This document shows, piece after piece, positions 25,786 to 34,596 of a stretch of DNA of 64,000 bases. Location of the stretch: positions 236,632 to 300,631 of the forward strand of contig NZ_QJJM01000003.1 in the NCBI RefSeq assembly GCF_003201955.1, written 5' to 3'. Position 1 is the first letter of the stretch, and each line of letters begins with the position of its first letter. The notes under the pieces are model-generated. The model did no database searches and was not told the DNA's origin. It saw only the letters and a list, made by a program, of their open reading frames with translations. The stretch is from Blastomonas natatoria (lineage in GTDB: Bacteria; Pseudomonadota; Alphaproteobacteria; Sphingomonadales; Sphingomonadaceae). Position numbers and translations under genes: made by a program.

Positions 25786-26096
25786 GCGCCGTGGCCAACC
25801 ATGTCCGGGGCGAGGCGATGCTCCAACTTGCCGGGCACGAGGTGCTGTTGCGCCCCAGCTTCAATGCCCTGGTGGCGGCAGAGCAGGAAATCGGGCCGCT
25901 GTTCGATCTGGTCGAGCGCGCAGCCGCTGGCCGGCTGGGCCTGGCGGAACTGGTGGCGCTGTTCTGGCACTGCCGCGTGGCCGGAACCTGTCCGTTCGAC
26001 CGCGAAGGGTTTGCCCACGCCCTGGCCGATGTCGGGCTCCTGGCGCTGACACCCGTGCTCAAGATCCTGCTCCGGCAGATTTTGCAGGGCCGATGA
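25782..26096 (+). CDS. GTA tail assembly protein (g10)
   Basis: The 104-residue GTA gp10-type protein contains EVLLRPSFNALVAAEQEIGPLFDLVERAAAGRLGLAELVALFWHC. By position between tube and tape measure it acts as the tail assembly chaperone pair with the next gene. It starts with GTG at 25782, overlapping the tube stop, and overlaps the next gene by ATGA. Confidence 0.82.
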   Translation: MSAVANHVRGEAMLQLAGHEVLLRPSFNALVAAEQEIGPLFDLVERAAAGRLGLAELVALFWHCRVAGTCPFDREGFAHALADVGLLALTPVLKILLRQILQGR

Positions 26097-26311
26097 CCCG
26101 GGCACGTTTTGCCGATGGAGCCAAGGTCCTCGCGGGAATCGCAGCGCGAATGCTCGGCTGGCGACCACGGGAATTCTGGCAGGCGACGCCGGACGAACTG
26201 GCAGCCTCGCTGACTTTGCCTGGCGATCCGGTGTCCGCGCCGCCATCGGCTGAAGCGATAGCGGCCCTGCAGACCCTGTTCCCCGACGAACCGGAGACAC
26301 CCGATGGATGA
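26093..26311 (+). CDS. GTA tail assembly chaperone, TIGR02216-like (g10.1)
   Basis: The 72-residue protein has AARMLGWRPREFWQATPDELAASL, the short signature of phage tail-assembly chaperones of the TIGR02216 type. In phages the chaperone coats the tape measure before tube polymerisation. It overlaps g10 by 4 bases and the tape-measure gene by 8 bases, so the three are tightly coupled. Confidence 0.8.
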   Translation: MTRARFADGAKVLAGIAARMLGWRPREFWQATPDELAASLTLPGDPVSAPPSAEAIAALQTLFPDEPETPDG

Positions 26312-26867
26312 AGAAATCGAGCAGCTGCTGGTCAGTGTGCGCGCGGATACCCAGGGCTTTGGCCGCGATGTCGCCGTGATGCGCGGCCAGATTGACAATG
26401 TACTGATCGAAGGCCTTGGCCGCGCGGGGCAGGTGCTCGAACGTGGCTTGATGACGGCGCTTCGGCGCGGTTCGCTGGGGTTTGAGGATCTGAAGCGCAT
26501 CGCCCTGGCGGTGATGGAGGAGATCGCCGCGGCTGCGATCCAGAAAGGCATTGCGGCGCTCGGGCTCGGCGGCGCGGATGGCGGTGCCTCCCCGCCGGTC
26601 GGCCTGCTGTCTGCGCTGCTCGGTCTGCCAGGTCGCGCGACTGGCGGGCCAGTTACGGCGGGTCGCCCCTATCTGGTCGGCGAGCGCGGGCCCGAGCTTT
26701 TCGTTCCGCAAGGCTATGGCCGTGTCGAACCCGGGGGCAGCGCAGGCGCGCGCGATGTGCGCGTGTCGATCAGCATTCACGCCGGCCAGCAGACCGCGCC
26801 TGCTGCGCTCCAGGCATCCAGTCGACAGGTCGCGCGCGCCGTGCGCCGTGCCCTGATGCAGGATTGA
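26304..26867 (+). CDS. GTA tape measure protein, short (g11)
   Basis: The 187-residue protein begins EEIEQLLVSVRADTQGFGRDVAVMRGQID and has the tape-measure tail signature ATGGPVTAGRPYLVGERGPELFVPQ near residue 112. Tape-measure length sets tail length, so at 187 residues it predicts a very short tail, as in RcGTA. It starts with an 8-base overlap with its chaperone gene. Confidence 0.85.
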   Translation: MDEEIEQLLVSVRADTQGFGRDVAVMRGQIDNVLIEGLGRAGQVLERGLMTALRRGSLGFEDLKRIALAVMEEIAAAAIQKGIAALGLGGADGGASPPVGLLSALLGLPGRATGGPVTAGRPYLVGERGPELFVPQGYGRVEPGGSAGARDVRVSISIHAGQQTAPAALQASSRQVARAVRRALMQD

Positions 26868-26871
26868 GGCC

Positions 26872-29205
26872 ATGCCCTATTGGTTGTGCAAGGCAGGCCG
26901 CGATCAGGCCAGGAGCCATGTTCAGCGGTTCGATCCGCGCTTCTGGACGGTCAACTTCCCGCGTCCGATGATGGCGTCGGTGGTCACACCTGCGCCGGAC
27001 GCGCTGCGCGTCGATGTCCAGTTCCACGATCGCGATGCGCTGGCCGGGCTTATCTGGGACAGCGAGGATCACTTCGATCACCCGTTGCTCGCCTATGCGA
27101 CCGATCGCGATTACAGTCGTACCAGCTTGAGCTTTCGGTGGCGGTCGTCGGGGATCAAGCCGCTTGATGCGGTGCACGGCCCGACGCTGACGGTCGAGGG
27201 ACGCGATGCCGCAGGCGTACCGCGCAGCTGGTATGTGCGGCTTTGGAACTATGCGAGCGGGACGCCGGAGGATGCCCGGATACGATTGCCGTTTTCCGCT
27301 CTGTCAGGCGGCTTCGCGCTGCCCGATGAGGCCGAGCCGGTCTATCCTGCCGATATCGACCGGATGTTCATTTCGCTGGTCCCTCCCGGCTACGATGCGA
27401 CGCCCGGACCGCTGGCCAGCCCTGCCGATGGCTGGGTCGAACTGACCGAGATTGCCTGCGACGGCGCGCGTTCGATCCTGGAGATCGGCGATGTGCTTGT
27501 TCCCCCGCACGGCCTGGCGATGGCGACCGCCTATGACGACAGCTTCAATCTCGCACCCGCGCGGATCGTTCGCAACATCATCGGCCTGGGGTATCGGGGG
27601 TCGATCAACCATTATGTCGGCATGAGCCATTATTTCTCGCTGGCTCGCGTTGGCGAAGACCTGCTCGTGACGACGGCCGGCGGGGCGATCTGCCCGCCCT
27701 GCGCAGCATGGCATCGCAATCTGGCGCACGAGGCAAAGCGCTGGGGGCTCAGCCCGATCATCTCGCTGTCATACGAGCTTTTTGATGTTCATTGCCCGTC
27801 CGGCTGGAAGCAGCGCGCCGAAAATGGCGATCCCGCATTGACGGGCTGGGAGCCGCCCTCGACCCTGCTCAGTCCTGCCAATCCCGATGCCATGGGCTAT
27901 CTGCAGGCGGTCGGGGTCGCGTTTGCGCAGATCATGGCTCAAGCAGACCTGCCAGTTCGCTTCCAGGTGGGCGAGCCCTGGTGGTGGATCATGCCCGATG
28001 GCCGAATCTGCCTCTACGACCATGCGGCCAGCGAGGCCTTTGGCACGGCCAGTGTCTCGATCCCGAGCATTCGTGGACCGATGAATGCGGCGCAGACGTC
28101 GATGCTCGATCAGGCGGGTGCTATTCTGGCGGACTCGACCCTGGCTCTTGTCGGCGCTGTCCGCGCTGCCGTTGCGCCGCGGCCAGTGGAATCGCTGGTG
28201 CTGGTCTATCTTCCGACAGTGCTGGACAGCGCAGCGCCCGAGGCCCGGCGCGCGAACGTGCCCCTTGGCTGGGCATGGCCGGCTTTCGATGTGCTGCAGC
28301 TCGAAGACTATGACTGGGTGATCGAGGGGCGGTTTGCCGACCATCAGGCGGGCCTCGACCTCATGCAGCAGCGGCTGGGGTACCCGCTCGCCCGGCAGCA
28401 TTACATGAGCGGATTCGTGCTGCGGCCGGAACAGGCGCAGGTCTGGGCCAACATCGCGCTGTCTGCAGACATGGCCAAGGGACGCGGGGTCGCCGAAACG
28501 TTGATCTGGGCGCTGCCGCAGGTGACGCGCGACGGGTTCACCTATTTCGATCTTCAGCCAGAAGGAGCAGAAGCGATGCAGGCCTTTGACGATGTGCTGT
28601 TTCCGCTTGCGATCGGCCGGGAGGCTGAATGCACCAGCCGCTTTTCCACCCAGGTCTTCCAGTCCGTGAGCGGCCATGAGACCCGCAACAGCCTGTGGGC
28701 CGATGCGAGCCTGAGCTTCGATGTCGGCCCGGGTATCCGATCTGAGGCCGATTGTGCCGATCTTGTCCGCTTCTTCCGCGCGCGGCGGGGCGCAGCGCGC
28801 GGCTTTCGCCTGCGCGATCCGCTCGACTGCAGTTCGGCTGAGGATGGCGCAGCCCCGCATCATTCCGACCAGCTGCTGGGGGAGGGAGACGGGGTTCGCT
28901 CCGACTTTGCATTGATCAAGCATTACGGGGATCCTACCGAGGGTCAGCAGCGCAGGATCACCCGGCCCGTCGAAGGTTCCTTGCTGGTGTCGATTGACGG
29001 GGCGCCCGTGAACGGATGGTCGCTGCAGCAGGGGGGCGTGGTGCGTTTCGCGACACCGCCCGCACCTGGGGCAGAAATTCGAGCCGGCTATCTTTTCGAC
29101 GTGCCGGTTCGCTTCGCCACCGACGAACTGACGGTAGGCGCAGCCACATTTGCCGCCGGCGTTGCGGCCTCGGTGCCTCTGGTCGAGATTCGCGAGGCGG
29201 TATGA
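26872..29205 (+). CDS. Large g12-type tail tip protein: TIM-barrel-like region + DUF2460
   Basis: The carboxy-terminal part from about residue 565 (FDDVLFPLAIGREAECTSRFSTQVF ... FFRARRGAARGFRLRDPLDC) is the DUF2460/TIGR02217 domain of RcGTA g12, the distal tail protein. RcGTA g12 is only about 210 residues, whereas this protein has 777. The extra 560 residues include a tail-sheath-like beta domain, then a region with a glycosidase/TIM-barrel appearance (INHYVGMSHYFSLAR, FQVGEPWWWIMPDG, QLEDYDWVIEGRF). Conserved aromatic and acidic residues suggest a sugar-binding or lytic surface, which is inferred. Confidence 0.75.
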   Translation: MPYWLCKAGRDQARSHVQRFDPRFWTVNFPRPMMASVVTPAPDALRVDVQFHDRDALAGLIWDSEDHFDHPLLAYATDRDYSRTSLSFRWRSSGIKPLDAVHGPTLTVEGRDAAGVPRSWYVRLWNYASGTPEDARIRLPFSALSGGFALPDEAEPVYPADIDRMFISLVPPGYDATPGPLASPADGWVELTEIACDGARSILEIGDVLVPPHGLAMATAYDDSFNLAPARIVRNIIGLGYRGSINHYVGMSHYFSLARVGEDLLVTTAGGAICPPCAAWHRNLAHEAKRWGLSPIISLSYELFDVHCPSGWKQRAENGDPALTGWEPPSTLLSPANPDAMGYLQAVGVAFAQIMAQADLPVRFQVGEPWWWIMPDGRICLYDHAASEAFGTASVSIPSIRGPMNAAQTSMLDQAGAILADSTLALVGAVRAAVAPRPVESLVLVYLPTVLDSAAPEARRANVPLGWAWPAFDVLQLEDYDWVIEGRFADHQAGLDLMQQRLGYPLARQHYMSGFVLRPEQAQVWANIALSADMAKGRGVAETLIWALPQVTRDGFTYFDLQPEGAEAMQAFDDVLFPLAIGREAECTSRFSTQVFQSVSGHETRNSLWADASLSFDVGPGIRSEADCADLVRFFRARRGAARGFRLRDPLDCSSAEDGAAPHHSDQLLGEGDGVRSDFALIKHYGDPTEGQQRRITRPVEGSLLVSIDGAPVNGWSLQQGGVVRFATPPAPGAEIRAGYLFDVPVRFATDELTVGAATFAAGVAASVPLVEIREAV

Positions 29206-30023
29206 GAACGCGCTGGTTCGACCGCCCGCTGGAAACCATCGCTATGCTGTGGCGGATCGAGCGTGCTGACGGAATTGCGCTCGGTTTCGTAGCGCATGAT
29301 CGGGATCTGATCATCGATCACGTCCGCTATCATGCAGCGCCCGGGATGTTGCCTTCAGCGATCGAGATGGACGACGGCCTGGAGCCGCTCGACATGGATG
29401 TCGGCGGTGCGCTCAGCCATGTGCTGATACGTCAGGACGATCTCGAAGCAGGGCGGTGGGATCAGGCGGCAATCGCCATGGGTCTTGCCGATTGGGAAAG
29501 GCCGCAGGACGGTGTCATGTGGTTCTGGCATGGGCATCTGGGCGCATTATCGGTTCAGGGGCAGCGCTTTTCCGCCGAACTTCGTGGAATCAAGGCCAGG
29601 CTGGATCGCCCGTTTGCACCGGTGTCCTCTCCATCCTGCCGCGCGGATTTTTGCGGTCCCGGCTGCGGGCTCAGCCGCACCCGCTTCGAACAGGTCGCCG
29701 CGCTGTCGGCAGTGGAAGACGAAAGTCTGCGCTTTGCCGGCGTCGATGAAGTCGGAGCGGAACGTCTTGCGCATGGACTGCTGCGCTGGATCGACGGAGA
29801 CAATGCCGGGCTTCAGGCCCGAATAGTGGGGCAGGAAGGCGGAGCGCTTCTTCTGGAAACGCAGCTGGCGTCACCCGCGCAGCCGGGCGATCGGGCGCTG
29901 CTGGTCGAGGGGTGCGACAAGAGCTTTGCCACCTGTGCCAACAGGTTCGAAAATGCACACAATTTTCGCGGTGAGCCGCACCTGCCCGGCAATGATCTGC
30001 TCACCCGTTTTGCGACATTCTGA
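29202..30023 (+). CDS. GTA hub protein, DUF2163 (g13)
   Basis: The 273-residue protein starts RTRWFDRPLETIAMLWRIERADG. It holds the cysteine cluster SCRADFCGPGCGLSRTRF and later CDKSFATCANRFENAHNFRGEPHLPGND, characteristic of g13-family tail-tip proteins, where four or more cysteines can bind an iron-sulfur cluster. The ATG at 29202 overlaps the g12 stop. It forms part of the tail-tip/baseplate and is the expected neighbour of the NlpC/P60 peptidase. Confidence 0.88.
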   Translation: MRTRWFDRPLETIAMLWRIERADGIALGFVAHDRDLIIDHVRYHAAPGMLPSAIEMDDGLEPLDMDVGGALSHVLIRQDDLEAGRWDQAAIAMGLADWERPQDGVMWFWHGHLGALSVQGQRFSAELRGIKARLDRPFAPVSSPSCRADFCGPGCGLSRTRFEQVAALSAVEDESLRFAGVDEVGAERLAHGLLRWIDGDNAGLQARIVGQEGGALLLETQLASPAQPGDRALLVEGCDKSFATCANRFENAHNFRGEPHLPGNDLLTRFATF

Positions 30024-30024
30024 C

Positions 30025-30429
30025 ATGGATATGTCCATCGGCCTGGCCGAGGCGGCACACGGATTGGTCGGCTGCACTTTCCGTTTTCACGGACGCGATC
30101 CGGCCACCGGGCTGGATTGTGTCGGGGTGCTGGCTGCAGCGCTGGAGCGGGTCGGCCGCAGCGTCGATGCGCCGATCGCTTACCGGCTGCGCGGTGGCTG
30201 TCTGGACCGCTTTGATGACTGGGCATCGTCATGCGGATTGACGGAAGTCGAGGACGTCAGGCCAGATCGGCCGGGGGATATTCTGCTGTGCGAGCCGAAT
30301 TCGGGCCAGTTCCATGTGATGATCATTGGCATGGGTCTGCTGGTACATGCGCATGCCGGGCTTGGCCGGGTCGTTGCTTCTCCGCTGCCCGTGCCGTGGC
30401 CGATCCGGCGGCGCTGGCAGATCCGGTAG
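30025..30429 (+). CDS. GTA cell-wall peptidase, NlpC/P60 (g14)
   Basis: The 134-residue NlpC/P60 domain has the catalytic Cys32 (GLDCVG), His97 (GQFHVMI) and a candidate third residue His108. It cleaves peptide cross-links in the recipient peptidoglycan during DNA delivery. It starts 1 base after the g13 stop. The length equals a bare catalytic domain with no targeting module. Confidence 0.9.
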   Translation: MDMSIGLAEAAHGLVGCTFRFHGRDPATGLDCVGVLAAALERVGRSVDAPIAYRLRGGCLDRFDDWASSCGLTEVEDVRPDRPGDILLCEPNSGQFHVMIIGMGLLVHAHAGLGRVVASPLPVPWPIRRRWQIR

Positions 30430-30441
30430 GGAGAGCAGGCA

Positions 30442-32634
30442 ATGGCAACATTGGTATTGAGCGCCGTCGGCACTCTGGTCGGCGGTCCATTGGGCGGGGC
30501 CTTGGGGGCACTTTTAGGGCGGACGGTCGACCAGACCTTGCTGTTCCGGCCCCGGGATCGCGAAGGTCCCAGGCTGGTCGATCTCGCCGTGCAGAGCTCG
30601 CAATATGGCAGCGCCTTTGCGCATGTACATGGCCGCGCGCGGATTGCGGGTACCGTGATCTGGGCCACCGATCTCAAGGAGCGCCGCATCCGTGAAGGCG
30701 GAGGAAAGGGGCGACCCGGTACGACGCGCTACAGCTATTCCGTATCCTTTGCTGTCGCCCTTTCCGCCAGACCGATCGCGAGCGTGGGGCGCATTTGGGC
30801 CGAGGGCAACCTGTTGCGCGGCGCAGATGGCGTATTCACCAGCGAGACGGATTTCAGACTGCATGACGGGCATGGGGACCAGTCCGTCGATCCGCTGATC
30901 GCTGCCGCCGAGGGGGTCGGACAATGCCCTGCCTATCGCGGTCTCGCTTATGCCGTGTTCGAGGACATGGCGCTCGAGGAGTTTGGTAACCGTATCCCCT
31001 CGCTCACCTTCGAAGTCATCGGCACCGATGGAGAAGTCCAGCTGAACCGGCTGATGGCGGAACTGGTGGACGCACTACCGTCTCCGAGGGGTGACCAGGC
31101 GGTCGCCGGTTGGAGCTTGACCGGAGACACCCGGCGCGATGCCATCCAGGCCATCGCCGCAGGCTTTCCCGTGGCGCTTTCCGAAGAAGATGGGTTTTTG
31201 CGAACGGCCTGGCGTGAAGCGGCTGCCGGGCCTGACATGACCATCACCAACAGGATGTTGCTTCCGCGTGAGCAGGAAGCGATCGGGTTTCTGGAACGGC
31301 GCAGGTCGGTGCGCGCAACAGGAGCGCTGGCGCTGCGATATTACGAGCCTGAGCGCGACTATCAACCGGGGCTCAGGCGCGCAGGTGCAAGCTCTGATGG
31401 CCGTGTAGAGCACATCGACGTTCCCGCAGTCATGACGGCCGGACGCGCGCAGCAGCGGGTCAACGAGTTGCTGAGGCTGGATCGCGACGGACGAGAACGC
31501 ATCCGATTGAGGCTGGCGCTGTTTGATATGGACCTGCTCCCTGGGAAGGTGGTCGCAATCGAGGGCATGGCGGGCGAGTGGCTGGTCCGGCGATGGCAGT
31601 GGGGCGCGGAGGGGGTCGATCTCGAACTGGAAAGCCGTGGCAAAGCCTCTGGCGCTTCAACCGAGGTAAGCGATCCGGGACGCAGCATCAGTTCACCGGA
31701 TGGTCCGATCGGAGAGACCCGACTGGCGATTTTCGATCTGCCCTCGCCGATGGACCGCCCCATGAGCCATCCCCATATCGGCATCGCTGCCGCTGGGCGT
31801 CAGCCAGGCTGGCGCGGTGCCCATGTCTATGAAGCCGACGATGCGGCGTTGCCAGGCGAAATACTCGATTTCCTGCGGATTGGAGCCACGCTGGGAGACG
31901 TGGTTGTCGGCCCTGGTCCGGGGTCGTCGCTCATCCGCGACGATCTCAACACGATCACTGTCGAGCTGGTGCGCGACGGCCCATTTGTGCTCGCCAATGC
32001 TGACGACGATGCCCTGTCGCGTGGTGCCAATATGGCGATGGTGGGCCGCGAGCTCTTGCAGTTTGCGCGGGCAGAACCGATGGGAGACCGGACATTCCGG
32101 TTGAGTGGATTGTGGCGGGGTCGCGGCGGGACGGAAGACGCTATCTCCGCTCACGGGACCGACGAGAGCTTTGTCCTTGTGAATGATGCCCTGGTTCTGG
32201 TCGATCCGGACCGGGTGAGTGCTCGCCCGGATTTTCAGGCTCTGGCACAAGGCAGGGGCGATGCCGTGCCTGTGCATGCCGGTCTGACCGATATCGGTCG
32301 TGCGATGCGACCCCTGGCACCCGTGCATCCGGTTTGCGATGTCGATGCCGACGGGAGCGTCACCCTGCGCTGGGTCCGTCGCAGTCGAAGCGGATTTGCC
32401 TGGCGCGATCAGGTTGAGGTGCCGCTCGACGAGGCGTTCGAAGCCTACCGAGTCATCATTCTAGCAGATGGCACCGAGGTCGCAGCCATCGAGGTCGCGG
32501 CACCGAGCCTTGCGATTGATACCGTAACAATGGCGCACTTTCGTTCTGCCGCGACGGTGTCGCTCGATGCGCTGATCGTCCAGCGCGGTGCATTGGGCGT
32601 GTCATCAGCCGTGACCGTTCCATTGCCGCGGTGA
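30442..32634 (+). CDS. GTA baseplate megatron-type protein, shortened (g15)
   Basis: The 730-residue protein begins with the g15 hallmark glycine-rich segment GTLVGGPLGGALGALLGRTVDQ, then GPRLVDLAVQSSQYGSAFAHVHGRARIAGTVIWATDL, followed by phage-tail modules. The RcGTA g15 protein is about 1300 residues with a TIM-barrel-like domain; I do not see that domain here. A strong GGGAGAGCAGG lies before the ATG. It likely forms the tail-tip plug and receptor-facing assembly. Confidence 0.82.
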   Translation: MATLVLSAVGTLVGGPLGGALGALLGRTVDQTLLFRPRDREGPRLVDLAVQSSQYGSAFAHVHGRARIAGTVIWATDLKERRIREGGGKGRPGTTRYSYSVSFAVALSARPIASVGRIWAEGNLLRGADGVFTSETDFRLHDGHGDQSVDPLIAAAEGVGQCPAYRGLAYAVFEDMALEEFGNRIPSLTFEVIGTDGEVQLNRLMAELVDALPSPRGDQAVAGWSLTGDTRRDAIQAIAAGFPVALSEEDGFLRTAWREAAAGPDMTITNRMLLPREQEAIGFLERRRSVRATGALALRYYEPERDYQPGLRRAGASSDGRVEHIDVPAVMTAGRAQQRVNELLRLDRDGRERIRLRLALFDMDLLPGKVVAIEGMAGEWLVRRWQWGAEGVDLELESRGKASGASTEVSDPGRSISSPDGPIGETRLAIFDLPSPMDRPMSHPHIGIAAAGRQPGWRGAHVYEADDAALPGEILDFLRIGATLGDVVVGPGPGSSLIRDDLNTITVELVRDGPFVLANADDDALSRGANMAMVGRELLQFARAEPMGDRTFRLSGLWRGRGGTEDAISAHGTDESFVLVNDALVLVDPDRVSARPDFQALAQGRGDAVPVHAGLTDIGRAMRPLAPVHPVCDVDADGSVTLRWVRRSRSGFAWRDQVEVPLDEAFEAYRVIILADGTEVAAIEVAAPSLAIDTVTMAHFRSAATVSLDALIVQRGALGVSSAVTVPLPR

Positions 32635-32661
32635 GATCTGTCTATCGGAGGAAACCTGTCC

Positions 32662-33105
32662 ATGAGCCACACTCCAAACTTCTCGATGCCATTGCTTCAT
32701 GCCGCGCAGTCGCAAAAGGAGATCACCCATAACGAGGCGCTGATCATCATCGATGCGCTGCTGGTGGGATCGGTCATGGCTGTCGCCGGCGATCCTTCCA
32801 TGCTCACCCCTGCGAACGGGGAAGCGTGGATCATCGACGAATCCGCTACGGGTGCATGGACGGGAAGAGCCTCGCAGATTGCCATTTTCAGCGAAGGCGG
32901 CTGGCGTTTTGCGCGTCCCGTGGCGGGTATGCGGATGCTGGATCGGGCAGCAGGTCTATTGCGAACCTTCGACGGGACGCAATGGTTGGCTCCCGCCTCA
33001 GTCGATAGCCCGAGCGGTGGAACCATCGTCGATCTTGAAGCGCGCTCGTCGCTTGTCGCGCTGCTTACCGCTCTCAGACACGCGGGACTTCTCGCCGTTA
33101 CATGA
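32662..33105 (+). CDS. DUF2793 protein, end of GTA cluster
   Basis: The 147-residue protein carries the DUF2793 core PNFSMPLLHAAQSQKEITHNEALIIIDALL and a WIIDESATGAWTGRASQIAIFSEGGWRF beta segment. DUF2793 modules are common at the tail-fibre end of GTA and prophage clusters. ATCGGAGGAAA gives a strong ribosome site. A terminator follows at 33167, so it is probably the last gene of the transcript. A role in host attachment is inferred. Confidence 0.85.
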   Translation: MSHTPNFSMPLLHAAQSQKEITHNEALIIIDALLVGSVMAVAGDPSMLTPANGEAWIIDESATGAWTGRASQIAIFSEGGWRFARPVAGMRMLDRAAGLLRTFDGTQWLAPASVDSPSGGTIVDLEARSSLVALLTALRHAGLLAVT

Positions 33106-33142
33106 TTGATCTTAAGTGTAATATGAGGTTATGATTCGTGGC

Positions 33143-33164
33143 GTTACCTTGACTGGCGGGTAAC
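33143..33164 (+). other. GTTACC...GGTAAC hairpin
   Basis: A 6-bp inverted repeat (33143-33148 with 33159-33164) lies between the end of the GTA cluster and its terminator. It may be part of the termination structure or a small protein site. Confidence 0.3.
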
Positions 33165-33166
33165 AC

Positions 33167-33196
33167 ATGCACGCTCTGACGGCAGGTGCATTTTTT
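33167..33196 (+). terminator. Terminator of the GTA cluster
   Basis: Arms ATGCAC (33167-33172) and GTGCAT (33186-33191) are followed by a run of T to 33196. It lies 62 bases after the DUF2793 stop, where the GTA transcript should end. The stem is short, so it may be only moderately efficient. Confidence 0.6.
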
Positions 33197-33326
33197 GCGC
33201 GACACCCCCTGAAATGGCGACATTTCGGCAACACTCCAGCCAAAACCGCGCTTGCGTGGCAACCGACTAGGCGTTAGTAACGTTGCCGAGTTGTCGTTCC
33301 AAATCCTAATTATAAGGGGAATAAAC

Positions 33327-34448
33327 ATGCGCAAGTTAGTCGTTGGACTGGCGTTGGCATCTACCGCCCTGACGACGCCGGCTTTCGCCCGCGACGGTCA
33401 GTGGTATGTCGGCGTCGAAGGTGGCGCCATGATCGTCGAGGACATCGAGTTCGATGTCGGCGTGGTGAACAATGCTGTGACGCTTGACAACCGGACCGGT
33501 TACGATCTGGGTGCGATCGTTGGTTACGATTTCGGTCCGTTTCGTCTTGAATCGGAAGTCAGCTACCGCGAATCCGATGTCAACAATCTGACGTCCACTG
33601 TTCCGATCGCTCGCGGCGCTCCGCTGGGTCCCCTCACCGGACTTTCTGCTGCAGTCGGCTCGGCCAATGCATTGTCTTTCATGCTGAACGGTTTGATCGA
33701 CTTTGGTGAAGATGATGGCCTGCAGGGCTTTGTCGGCGGCGGTGTCGGCGTTGCTCGCACCGACATTACGGCGGCTGCAACCCGCCCGGGTCGCGCCGCA
33801 TTCCTAAACGATTCGGACACGGGCTTTGCCTGGCAGGTTCTCGCGGGCGTTCGCGCTCCGCTCAGCGACAGCTGGGACGTCGGCCTGAAGTACCGTTTCT
33901 TCAACAGCGACTCGGTCAGCCTGCTCGACGTTGGTGGACGTGATTTCGATGGCCGCTTCCGCAGCCACTCGATCCTGGGCAGCATCATCTACAACTTCGG
34001 TGGTGAAGAAGCGGCTCCCCCGCCCCCGCCCCCGCCGCCGCCGCCGCCCCCGCCGCCCCCGCCGCCTCCGCCGCCCCCTCCTCCGCCGCCGCCGGTTTGC
34101 GAGAAGGGTCCGTACATTGTGTTCTTCGACTTCGATAAGTCGAACATCACTCCGGAAGCTGCGACCATCCTCGACAACGCCGTCGCTGCTTATGGCAACT
34201 GCGGTTCGGTGCCGGTCATGCTTGCTGGTCACGCCGACCGTTCGGGTGCAGCCACCTATAACGTGGGTCTGTCCCAGCGCCGTGCCGACTCCGTCAAGGC
34301 CTATCTGGTCTCGCGGAACATCCCGGCCAGTGCGATCAGCACCGAGGCATTCGGTGAAACGCGCAACCGCGTTCAGACCGCCGACGGCGTTCGCGAACTG
34401 CAGAACCGTCGCGTGGAAATCACCTACGGTCCGGGTTCGGGCATGTAA
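33327..34448 (+). CDS. OmpA-family protein with long polyproline linker
   Basis: The 373-residue protein has a signal peptide (cleaved after AFA), an amino-terminal eight-strand barrel (about 22-225), an uninterrupted run of 26 prolines (residues 231-256) and a peptidoglycan-binding OmpA domain (YIVFFDFDKSNITPEA ... SQRRADSVKAYL). It ties the outer membrane to the cell wall. The ATG at 33327 follows AAGGGGA. The codons use less G/C at the third position than the neighbours, suggesting codon bias for high expression. A terminator follows directly. Confidence 0.93.
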   Translation: MRKLVVGLALASTALTTPAFARDGQWYVGVEGGAMIVEDIEFDVGVVNNAVTLDNRTGYDLGAIVGYDFGPFRLESEVSYRESDVNNLTSTVPIARGAPLGPLTGLSAAVGSANALSFMLNGLIDFGEDDGLQGFVGGGVGVARTDITAAATRPGRAAFLNDSDTGFAWQVLAGVRAPLSDSWDVGLKYRFFNSDSVSLLDVGGRDFDGRFRSHSILGSIIYNFGGEEAAPPPPPPPPPPPPPPPPPPPPPPPPPPVCEKGPYIVFFDFDKSNITPEAATILDNAVAAYGNCGSVPVMLAGHADRSGAATYNVGLSQRRADSVKAYLVSRNIPASAISTEAFGETRNRVQTADGVRELQNRRVEITYGPGSGM

Positions 34449-34483
34449 GCCTATCGCCGGACCTTATGGTTTGGCAAAAAAGA

Positions 34484-34513
34484 GGGTCGGTCTTCGGACC
34501 GGCCCTTTTTTTT
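34484..34513 (+). terminator. Intrinsic terminator after ompA
   Basis: A 9-bp stem (34484-34492 with 34497-34505, one G-T wobble) with a TTCG loop is followed by eight T at 34506-34513. It is a textbook rho-independent terminator 35 bases after the stop. Confidence 0.9.
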
Positions 34514-34596
34514 GCATTGTGGGGATTGGCCGTTGCTTGAATTATGAAAAACCGCGCTTGCTTGCGGTTACCTCTGACAGCGATTATGTAGCAGAC

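Noticed and set aside
17453-33105. Ordinary prophage
   Set aside because: No integrase, repressor, lysis or replication genes and no flanking direct repeats seen; gene order matches gene transfer agents.
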